Assembly: GCA_024516035.1 (NCBI GenBank)
Contig: CM044967.1
Location: 16,062,502-16,126,501, forward strand
Reading direction: 5' to 3'
Source of the DNA: Bactericera cockerelli
Taxonomy: Eukaryota; Arthropoda; Insecta; Hemiptera; Triozidae
DNA: 64,000 nucleotides
In this document: one piece after another, positions 10,901-17,836 of the stretch
How positions within the stretch are numbered: position 1 is the first letter of the stretch
Layout: every line of letters starts with the position of its first letter
The notes under the pieces: model-generated
What the model was told of the DNA's origin: nothing
What the model saw: only the letters and a program-made list of their open reading frames with translations
Database searches by the model: none
Position numbers and translations under genes: made by a program

Positions 10901-12271
10901 GGTTCGATATCCTTATCGAGCCCGAAGTAAGCGAGCAGGTAAGTTTAAGAGTGAAGTTGTTTGTATTTTGACCACTGAGCTACCGGGACAGACAATGTAG
11001 CTTTAACATGTCGCTTTATAAACATGTTGGTATTGTTGGTGCCTAACATGTTAATTCACCTTACATCATATTCCCACCGCGCCCTTTATCCTCAACTCAA
11101 ACTGATCAGGGACCACACTTTCAGCCAAATGAATTACTCACGGTAAATTGGTTCGCGTCTTAGGCAAAACTCAAATAGTAACAAAAGACTTTTTATTAAC
11201 TGATGAAAGTGAAGGTTTGGTCAATAAGCTAAGTAGGCAGCTGGGGGAGTGATGGTCTTTTGCCAACTTAATTAAGTGAATCTCACTTTTCTGTTTGTAC
11301 TGATTAAAATAGATAGGTTAGTTGATGGCATGGATATTCAGAACTATGACCTGCTGAAGAGAGCAAATAAGCTCGGAACAGCTGTCCAGGTATGTTCTGA
11401 TATTTATGTACATCTAGTACAACTTCTCACTTTTCTGTTTATACTGATATACCGAGTTGGTTTGTCATGTACCACATATTTCTATGTACAATCAAGGAAG
11501 GTTTTAAAAAAAGCAGTGGAGGAGTGACTCAGCACTTCTACCACTGTCTTTACAAGGAGGCTAATAATTGACAAGGGCCCCCAGAAGTCCCAGAACCAAG
11601 CCAATGCTGGTCTACTCCCTATTTATAGTCCCCCAGCCAGGTCTACTCCCTGTTTATAGTCCCCCAAAACAGACTAAAACCAGAAACGTGAAAAACTGGG
11701 TAGGTCAAATTTTCGACGAATACAATACTATAAGATAAGGAAAGTAAAGAAAAATCATATCCTCTTCGCGCCCAATGTCCTCATGAGAGGACATTTATTT
11801 TATAGTCCTAAGTGCCCAAGCCATAAATTTATACTACCAAGTAGCATAAAATGTTTGTCCTCGGGCGAGGCCACCGGTCACTTTGTGCTACAAAACAAAA
11901 AATGGTGTTGGGCGCGAAGAGGTTATACATTTGTAATTTTATTGTAATTCCAATGTTTGTTTAATTCCTAGATCATGAGCATGATAGACACCGAGAACAG
12001 CTCCCTGTGGCGAAGAGTACGGCGGGAGTCCCATGCAGGAGCTCTGCGGTACAGACACGAGTCCACTTGCGACCTTTGCCAGGAAGACCGCAGATGCGAC
12101 CGACTGCGACGCTATTACGGACACTTTGGCACATTTCCCAGTGACGAGTCTTCATCTGAAGAATCGGACAGTGAATCGTTCCATACGTGCGAGACGTCCC
12201 TGGACTCGTGGCACAGTGGCGAGTCAACAGGATCGCAGGAACATGAGTCAACAGGATCGCAGAAACAATAA
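7854..12271 (+). CDS. Speedy/RINGO-like CDK activator (four exons, 236 aa)
   Basis: I joined exons 7854-7959, 9873-10020, 10782-10938 and 11972-12271. Every junction is GT-AG and phase-compatible (1, 0 after two split codons, 0), giving 236 codons plus TAA. The ATG has an in-frame TAA 33 nt upstream. Residues of about 30-135 match the RINGO domain pattern: FLxxD-C-I(A)D-YLLA...F-Y---A, then TTFLIALY-A---EED. This is followed by the basic segment after the domain (SSLWRRVRRESHAGALRYR) and a C-x2-C pair (CDLC). Speedy/RINGO proteins are cyclin-like folds that bind and activate CDK1/2 without T-loop phosphorylation. The C-terminus is Ser/Glu-rich and runs into a minisatellite (ESTGSQ repeats). 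The introns contain SINEs and Repeat-G. The family call rests on motif order; the function in this animal is inferred. Confidence 0.85.
7987..8205 (+). repeat. Repeat-G with three tandem 5' units
   Basis: Three copies of the unit of about 40 bp 'agtctggctgggggactata...gagtagacca' are followed by a shortened body ending 'ctatgatgatgaaa'. It lies in intron 1 of the Speedy-like gene. Confidence 0.85.
8203..8268 (+). repeat. Short tandem repeat of a donor-like motif in Speedy intron 1
   Basis: Three or four degenerate units of about 21 bp, 'tttgagtatgtaagtatgg', resemble the start of the same intron at 7960-7980. Repeat-G appears to have inserted within this array. Confidence 0.5.
8519..8812 (-). 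repeat. Chimeric SINE: different tRNA head on a SINE-A 3' body
   Basis: Read on the minus strand, the head at 8812-8740 ('gcctagtggtatcaggatgc', box B 'ggttcgaataccggc') differs from the SINE-A head. It continues through a private segment containing 'cctcgtgaggacaatttatt' before joining the usual SINE-A body and its 'accttccactaaagagt' end. Confidence 0.75.
9350..9560 (+). repeat. SINE-D body, headless copy
   Basis: Contains 'ccaggctgggtgaggtgaatgtgg', 'ctggtacaattctcagagaa' and 'gttggcgttaggaagggcat' in the usual order. Confidence 0.8.
9749..9794. repeat. 46-bp near-perfect palindrome
   Basis: GCATTTCCACAACGTTCTAAGTGC and its inverse meet at the TGCA centre with one mismatch. It lies about 80 bp upstream of the acceptor of Speedy exon 2. 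Confidence 0.85.
9873..10020 (+). CDS. Speedy-like exon 2 (RINGO domain, first half)
   Basis: The acceptor ttttacttttgttacag and donor GCTTT|gtaagtt bracket 148 nt. It encodes KDETITKFLNNDKCNILADR, then YLLANSFIYLLKAR and the TTFLIAL start of the domain's central helix. Confidence 0.88.
10085..10212 (-). repeat. SINE-C, inverted
   Basis: Minus-strand reading starts with the tRNA-like head 'ccgacctcagtaggttgatc' and box B 'ggttcaagtcccggtttc', then 'gtgacatcacgaaagtgatt'. It lies in Speedy intron 2. Confidence 0.8.
10245..10470 (+). repeat. Dispersed repeat, gtagccagcttggct family
   Basis: Shares 'gtagccagcttg', 'atgtgcgatcaac' and 'tttctttacaagccattaaacc' with 15415-15540. Lies in Speedy intron 2. 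Confidence 0.6.
10649..10676 (+). repeat. (ATCT)n microsatellite
   Basis: Four to five units of tatc in Speedy intron 2. Confidence 0.85.
10782..10938 (+). CDS. Speedy-like exon 3 (RINGO domain, second half)
   Basis: The acceptor tttttttgcag and donor GAGCAG|gtaagt bracket 157 nt. It encodes YIAHDIEEDDLALKKGICHW through EFYKRRKDFLEVLGFDI to EVSEQ. A diverged inverted copy lies at 12576-12725. Confidence 0.9.
11278..11455 (+). repeat. Plus copy of an inverted duplicated segment with a conserved exon-like core
   Basis: The partner is 14231-14410 on the minus strand (more than 85% identical by eye). The core reads in one frame as RLVDGMDIQNYDLLKRANKL plus GTAVQ and ends CAG|gta, like a spliced exon. 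Both copies are bracketed by 'cttctcacttttctgtttat'. It cannot be an in-frame cassette exon of the Speedy-like gene because neither candidate acceptor gives the required phase. Its identity is unknown. Confidence 0.55.
11520..11668 (-). repeat. Repeat-G, inverted, in Speedy intron 3
   Basis: Reverse of the common body 'gtgctgagtcactcctccac...' followed by two 5' units 'ctggctgggggactata'. Confidence 0.8.
11972..12271 (+). CDS. Speedy-like exon 4 (C-terminal tail, stop)
   Basis: The acceptor is gtttaattcctag. The exon starts ATC in phase 0 and ends with TAA at 12269-12271. It encodes IMSMIDTENSSLWRRVRRES, HAGALRYRHES, a CDLCQEDRRC segment and an acidic Ser-rich tail that ends in two ESTGSQ units. 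Confidence 0.85.
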   Translation: MMSMIDTENSSLWRRVRRESHAGALRYRHESTCDLCQEDRRCDRLRRYYGHFGTFPSDESSSEESDSESFHTCETSLDSWHSGESTGSQEHESTGSQKQ

Positions 12272-12475
12272 TCCTGTGAAAATTTTTACAGGATTTTGAA
12301 TCCTGTGAAAGCGAGTCAACAGGATCCCGCAGGAAATTTATCCGGAACGTGGATTTTGAATCCTGTGAAAGCGATCCACAGGATTTTGAATCCTGTGAAA
12401 GCGAGTCAACAGGATCGCAGGAACTATCCGGAACTGGAGTTTGAATCCTTTGAAAGCGATCCACAGGATTAGATT
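12220..12475 (+). repeat. Minisatellite overlapping the Speedy-like C-terminus
   Basis: Irregular units combine 'gagtcaacaggatcgcagga', 'ttttgaatcctgtgaaagcg' and 'atccacaggat'. The array begins inside exon 4, where it codes for ESTGSQ repeats, and continues about 200 bp beyond the stop codon. Confidence 0.8.
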
Positions 12476-12575
12476 GTCTATTGCTATCCACTAACCAGTC
12501 TAACCAGTGTGAGTCCGTCTATCTGTCTGTGTGTCTACTAACCAATAATGCAAATAACCTCATTCTTCCTTTAAT

Positions 12576-12725
12576 CTGGTCGCTTGTGTCTGGCTCGATT
12601 ATAACGTCGAACCTGTGTTGCTCCAGAAATTCTTTCCTCTGCTTGTAAAATTCATCACACTCGATTGCTGTCCATTGGCAGATGCCTTTCTTCAAGGCCA
12701 AATCATCTTCTTCGGTATTATGTGC
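12576..12725 (-). pseudogene. Inverted, diverged copy of Speedy-like exon 3
   Basis: The minus strand encodes AHNTEEDDLALKKGICQW, then TAIECDEFYKQRKEFLE and VIIEPDTSDQ, clearly paralogous to exon 3 (AHDIEEDDLALKKGICHW...). The reading frame is intact over 50 codons and many differences are synonymous. The donor is lost (CAG|ATTAAAGG instead of CAG|GTAAGT) and the acceptor side is diverged. It may be an exon relic of a second Speedy gene or a decayed duplicate. No further exons of this copy were found nearby. Confidence 0.75.
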
Positions 12726-12747
12726 AAATGATTCTTAATATGAGATT

Positions 12748-12967
12748 CGTCTGGCTGGGGGACTATAAACAAGGAGAAGACCAGTAGTCTGGCTGGGGAC
12801 TATAAACTGGAAGCCGACTAGAAGTCTGGCTGGGGGACTTTAAACTGGGAGGAGACTAGAAGTCTGGCTGGGGGACTATAAACTGGGAGGAGACTAGAAG
12901 TCTAGCTGGGGGACTATAAACAGGGACAGACCAGTAGTCTAGCTGGGGACTATAAACATTTAGCAGA
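12748..12967 (+). repeat. Repeat-G 5' units expanded to a six-copy tandem array
   Basis: Six units of 36-40 bp, 'agtctggctgggggactata...actag/ccagta', without the usual body. Confidence 0.9.
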
Positions 12968-12999
12968 CCTGTTTTTTTGTGTTACTCCCGGTGATTCAA

Positions 13000-13660
13000 T
13001 GTTAGGATTGTCATCCTTCTTAATCCTTATTAGAGCCCTCAAGAAGTATTGATGTTTTTTTTTTTTTTTTCGTTCTCGAAGTAACTTGGCATGCAATTTC
13101 CGTGCTTATCCCATTAAGTACCTACCACTATTCAAATTGAAATATGAATAACCAATTCAATTTCATGAAATTGGACCAATTTAATTTAAGACTAAGAAAA
13201 TGAAAATTCGCGTCTTGATTCATTTATTTATTTATCTGTGATTCAATTGACTTTATTTGTTATTCATGCAATATCCTCTTTATTTTGTTTGTAAATAGAA
13301 ACTTTATTTCATAATTTTGTTACTTGTGTTCATAAAAATAAACAAACTTTTTATTAATTTTGAAACGTTTATTTATTAAAATTTGTCGGCGTTTCTTTAT
13401 TTCAATAAAATATTTTTTAATAGGTAGCAAAGCAACTTTCAGCATTTTGAAAAAATATTATACAATGTCAACTAAAAACTAAATTATCAAATTGAGCATA
13501 GCCAATTTAATTCATATCTTTTAATTCATCAAAAGCAAACAATTGTGGCATGCAAATGGTTTCTTATTCTCAAAAAATAGTGGTTTTCACTTGTCATAAA
13601 TCATAGGTAGTAAAAATGAGTAACTATTCATGTATAATATGTTTTATTTTTATTTTAAAG
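13000..13660. other. AT-rich intergenic sequence, no gene
   Basis: Very AT-rich (poly-T at 13053-13070, many ATTTATTT motifs). I see no coding exon or recognisable repeat. Confidence 0.6.
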
Positions 13661-13667
13661 AATTGTG

Positions 13668-13890
13668 CACTTGACTACCATCAAGTGCTTAACGCGCTAG
13701 TCTGGTAATCCAGGTAGCGTAGGGATCCGTTGGTTCGAATCCCACCTAGTACATAAATTTTTCCTCATTAATTTGAGTTTGTGACCACCTAATAATTAGA
13801 CTCTGAGGGTTAGGTGGTAGAAAATGCTTTGAGAATTAACCTCGCTTGCAGGTTACTTTCCACAAAAGAGTTTTATTATTATATTGTCTA
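13668..13890 (+). repeat. SINE-A, full copy
   Basis: The tRNA-like head contains 'gctagtctggtaatccaggt' and box B 'ggttcgaatcccacc'. The body has 'gactctgagggttaggtggt' and ends 'ttattattatattg'. It is followed directly by a SINE-B 3' end. Confidence 0.9.
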
Positions 13891-13960
13891 CAGTAGCTCC
13901 TGTTTCATGGCTACGAAATAAAAACGGCTATGAAGCACTCATCTTTATATCTATATAAAA
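13890..13960 (+). repeat. SINE-B 3' end abutting SINE-A
   Basis: 'cagtagctcctgtttcatgg' through 'gaagcactcatcttta'. Only the last 65 bp are present. Confidence 0.75.
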
Positions 13961-13997
13961 AAAATATTATACTCATTATATAATTATTATTATACCT

Positions 13998-14046
13998 CCA
14001 GGCTATAAGTCCGTCGCCTTATCGATCAAGTTACTGAGGTCGGTTA
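13998..14046 (-). repeat. SINE-C head fragment
   Basis: The reverse strand reads 'ccgacctcagtaacttgatc' and 'aaggcgacggacttatag'. Confidence 0.65.
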
Positions 14047-14230
14047 GAAATAAAATATAATTACTGGCATGTGTCAACACAAAATGTGTGCATTATGCAC
14101 TTTAGATAGTTAAGCATCTGCAACGACCAATGGTATCGGGTCACATTACAATGGAATGTTGGACTGCTAAGCAGCATTGAAAGTATGGCACGAGATCTCA
14201 AAACATTCAAGAGTCTGGGGAACGTTACCA

Positions 14231-14410
14231 GTATATCAGTATAAACAGAAAAGTGAGAAGTTGTATTAGATGTATAAGATGTACGCATGAATATCAGAAT
14301 ATACCTGAACAGCTGTTTCGAGCTTATTTGCTCTCATCAGCAGGTCGTAGTTCTGAATATCTATGCCATCAACTAACCTCTCTATTTTAATCAGTATAAA
14401 CAGAAAAGTG
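14231..14410 (-). repeat. Minus copy of the exon-like inverted duplication
   Basis: Partner of 11278-11455. The core encodes RLVDGIDIQNYDLLMRANKL plus ETAVQ and again ends CAG|gta. Relative to its partner it has both synonymous and non-synonymous changes. Confidence 0.55.
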
Positions 14411-14629
14411 AGAAACCATATGCGATAGCAACTTTGTCTGGGCCCATTTCGCTAGCACCGGCACCTTTGTTGAGCACAAACTTCGGGTTTTGCTGCACAA
14501 AATACCCATGTAAAAAAACATTACATTTCAAAGGCCGAAAGACACAAATCATTGATGCCCTTAACAGGATTGGCGGTAGGAAGAGCATCTAGTCGTAAAA
14601 TGTGGGAAGGAACAAGGCATGGCCGTATA

Positions 14630-14712
14630 TTTATTTTTCTTAACCCTACTCTACACTATACCATGAGGCATTGCCGTACATCATTTCAGGCCGGCACTCG
14701 GCGCCAAAGCAT
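14630..14712 (-). repeat. 'ggcgccga...ggccatgcct' short repeat
   Basis: The reverse complement matches 39395-39510 and 56112-56222 ('gtacggcaatgcctcat', 'gggttaggaaaaataaatat'). Confidence 0.7.
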
Positions 14713-14940
14713 TTTTCTTCACAAAGTCCCAACTATCACTGTACGATTTATATCTCTATTCGACTGTATCCCATCCTATTAACATCGTCCTATACCTACC
14801 TGTGTAATGATATTCTAATAGGTATAACATTACAATTATTTTCTATTATTATTATTATTATGAAAAATTAAAATACAAAATTGACAATATTAATAAAAAC
14901 AGGAAAGGAAAAAAATATAAACAAAATATATACATATGTC

Positions 14941-15010
14941 CTAACTGAAGGGCGGGGTTATTGCCTATGGCAATCTCTTCCACCTATTATATACCTATCT
15001 AATATTAAAA
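14941..15010 (+). repeat. 'gggcggggttattgcc' repeat
   Basis: Matches 41408-41475, and inverted 22680-22731, around 'aagggcggggttattgcc' and 'ggcaatctcttccac'. Confidence 0.7.
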
Positions 15011-15414
15011 TGCTGACAAATCTATTTATTAATCCATGTCACCTGAAAAATGAAACTCTACATCCGGTTTTTTTTTTTTTTTTCTTTCGAAGCTATTTTC
15101 TCTGATTTAATTACCCAGATGGATTTATGTGATTTCATCGATTAGGAATGTCTGTCCGTCTGAAATCTAATACCTGAACTATAGCAGTGCTTTATGAGTA
15201 GTTGGTGAGTATAAGGGTAGGCTAATAGGCGATCGAGAGGCCTAGAAATGGGGACAAACAACTGACCCTTGAGAAGCAGGTGTTTGGGTGCACTCCAAAT
15301 AAGAGGAGAGAGATCGAGCTTTAGACTATGTATGAAGAGAGGACTCAAATTATATATATTTTAAACATTAGTAATTATTGTTTAACTTAGTAAAGCTTTA
15401 GACCTATTGTTGTT

Positions 15415-15545
15415 TATGTAGCCAGCTTGACTATTGCTGGGGGGAGTGCTTTCTATGTGCGATCAACCATCGTGAGAACTTTTCTTTATAAGCCGTTAAA
15501 CCATTGAGAACTGCCACCTAGCCTGGCTTGTTAGAGTTGGCTAGA
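15415..15545 (+). repeat. Dispersed repeat, gtagccagcttg family
   Basis: Same order of blocks as 10245-10470. Confidence 0.55.
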
Positions 15546-15611
15546 TGGCTAGTCCATTTTCTGTTTAAAGTCCTAATTCCTGAAAGCACTCTTCATCCCT
15601 CTTATTCCATA

Positions 15612-15825
15612 ATCTCCGGTAGCTCAGTGGTAAAGGCGGCACTCTGTGAATCCAGAAATACCAAAGGTCGCGGGTTCGAAACCCAGCCGGGACATGAAAA
15701 GTTACCCTCCCATTTGGGATTTTTACCACATAATAATATGTCTTGGGCTTAATGCTGGAATAATGGGACATAGTCCTAATCGGGCAGTATAAATAAGGCG
15801 ATATTATTATTATTATTATTATAAT
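15612..15825 (+). repeat. SINE-E, full copy 1
   Basis: The tRNA-like head 'ccggtagctcagtggtaaag' has box B 'gggttcgaaacccagccggg'. The body includes 'accacataataatatg' and 'gctggaataatgggac', and the tail is 'gcgat(ATT)n'. Confidence 0.9.
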
Positions 15826-15956
15826 CTCCCTTTCAACCATCATACAACGCTCACTGATTAGTTATTTCGTTCAAATTTTAAATTTGAAAATGAGCGTGAA
15901 GGGTTAAGCTTGCGCATTGATGGGTAAGCTACAACACAGACCAGATCTCCTAGTCT

Positions 15957-16170
15957 GTCCCGGTAGCTAAGTGGTAAAGGCGGCACTCTGTGAATCCAGA
16001 GTTTCCAGAGGTCGCGGGTTCGAAACCCAGCCGGGACATGACATGTTTTCCTCCCCTTTGGGTTTTTTACCACATAATAATACGGTTTGGGCTTACTGCT
16101 GGAATAATGGGACTTTAATAGTCCTACTCGGGCAGTATAACTGAAGCGATATTATTTATTTATTATTATT
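15957..16170 (+). repeat. SINE-E, full copy 2
   Basis: A second same-orientation copy about 130 bp downstream of the first, with the same head, body and (ATT)n-type tail. Confidence 0.9.
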
Positions 16171-16735
16171 TATATCACCAGAAGAGTCTACGAAGTCAGA
16201 AATGATAAAACAGAAACCAATAAGGTATAAGATAAAGTGTTTTTTTATTTATTGATTACTTATTTTTAATAATAGAAATTTATTTTTAAAAAAATCTTAA
16301 GTATGGTTAAATCATGTAAAAAATTAAGAAAATTATGTTGGTAAGATAAGAAAAATAAATGAGAATAAAATGAATCATCATTTAAAATGTGCAAGTACGG
16401 TAGAACCTGGATATCAGAGAACTCAAAGATCCGGCAGGTTTGGGAAAAGGCAAAGTGAAAGAAGAAGGAGAAGATAAAGTGATGTTAAAAACATTATTTA
16501 CCTATTTCTAACTGTTAAACTTAAGTATCACAACACTCAGGGCGAAATTAATAGACAAATTCTATATCACAAGTCATTCTTAAGCGTCTTCCCTATCCCA
16601 ATACGTGACTTAGCGCCACAGAGGTATTACGAAAACATCTATTAATCGAAACCGCCCTCAGCCCCTCAGTACCCGATGAAGTTCATAGTTATGGAAAATT
16701 AAACGTTAAAAAAGCATTTTCGCACCTATTGTTGT
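16170..16735. other. AT-rich intergenic sequence
   Basis: No exon seen. A 'gtagaacctggatatcagagaactc' segment at about 16398-16422 resembles the pogo-like TIR motif described at 56945, 58755 and 59421. Confidence 0.5.
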
Positions 16736-16737
16736 AT

Positions 16738-17037
16738 AGTTTTTTATTTTAGCCATGGAGCAGGGGTTATTGTAGACGCTTGTGGTCTGTGTTGTAGCTT
16801 GCCCATTCCGTACTATGCCTCCCCTCTGATGGGCGGAAAGTGACACAATAATTCCCATATAGGTGACAGCACTTCCCATATGAGTGACACAGGTCAACAC
16901 GAGCTCACCGGAAGGTATTCCTAACAAACAATTGTAACCAAATTTAGAATAGAATTTTTTGTCGAATCAGGTGATTGAACCCGGGACCTTCTGCGTGGCA
17001 AGCGAGTGCTTAACCACTGAGCTAATCGCGCGCTCAG
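16738..17037 (-). repeat. SINE-B, inverted, full length
   Basis: The minus strand starts 'gcgcgcgattagctcagtgg' at 17036, has box B 'ggtcccgggttcaatcacc', and continues through 'ggtattccttccggtgagct'-like body sequence to the 3' end near 16738. It truncates the histone H2A relic. Confidence 0.85.
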
Positions 17038-17040
17038 TTT

Positions 17041-17271
17041 TTAGGGTATAGGGAGGGACCGTATTTTTTTGAAGTTGGTGGATGGCCAGAAAGTTGCTAG
17101 TACCTCTATGACCATGTACAGGAAAACCCCGGCTCCAACTCTCTCGGCGTAATGTTCCTTGTGCAGGAGACGATGAATTCTGCCGACATGAAGGTATTGA
17201 AGGTCCTGAAGTCTTGCCCGGGCTGAGCGAGTCACTGCCTTTGCTTTACAGCCGTTACCTCTGCCTGACAT
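17041..17271 (-). pseudogene. Histone H2A pseudogene, 3' truncated
   Basis: From the ATG at 17271 the minus strand encodes [20 protein letters not shown], then [20 protein letters not shown] and a degraded stretch before a stop. This is the N-terminal tail and first helices of H2A, normally about 125 residues. Substitutions in invariant positions ([17 protein letters not shown]) and loss of the rest of the fold at the junction with SINE-B indicate a dead copy. Confidence 0.85.
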
Positions 17272-17534
17272 GATGCTGTCATGAGTAGGTAAGTCACGTT
17301 TCTGATTGGAGTTCATACCAGTAAGTTGAAGATATATGTGTTATTGGATAATGCAGCACGACTTCTTATTGCGAGATTTGCCACCTGAAACAGAAGAAAA
17401 GTGAAACGCACAATTGAGATTTGTATGTATGCATGTAGGCATATCTGTCTTAATCACAAGAGACATGTTACAATTACTTAAAATACAACTTAAGAACAAA
17501 CCGAATGATGTTCCTGTTGCAGACAAAAAACGGA

Positions 17535-17655
17535 AACACAAATCGTTGGTGCTCATAGAAGGGTTGCCGTTAGGAAGGGTATCCAGCCCTAAAATGTTAA
17601 AGTAGGTTTTCCAGAACCCAACAACCTCAACCATGAGGAAGAGGTTAATCCGACC
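17535..17655 (+). repeat. SINE-D 3' fragment
   Basis: 'cgttggtgctc...gttaggaagggtatccagcc' and 'caacctcaaccatgagg' in SINE-D order. Confidence 0.65.
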
Positions 17656-17836
17656 CTAATAGATTTAGAAAAGGCAAAAGGAAAGAAGAAATAATAATAA
17701 ATCATTTGTTTTATTTTTCATTTCTTTTTTGTATACAGAGGACCCGTCCTTAGCCATTTTTTATTTGACTACTAAGATTTTTATTTGGCTTCTAAGATTT
17801 TTTCTAAGAAGAAAGAAAGACAGAATGAGTACTCAC

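Noticed and set aside
11306..11390. Extra cassette exon of the Speedy-like gene
   Set aside because: Exons 3 and 4 join in phase 0. The possible acceptors here force either a frameshift or a stop, and the segment has an inverted copy outside the gene.
11973..12491. 172-codon minus-strand ORF
   Set aside because: Antisense to Speedy-like exon 4 and the following minisatellite. Its repeats are those of the minisatellite.
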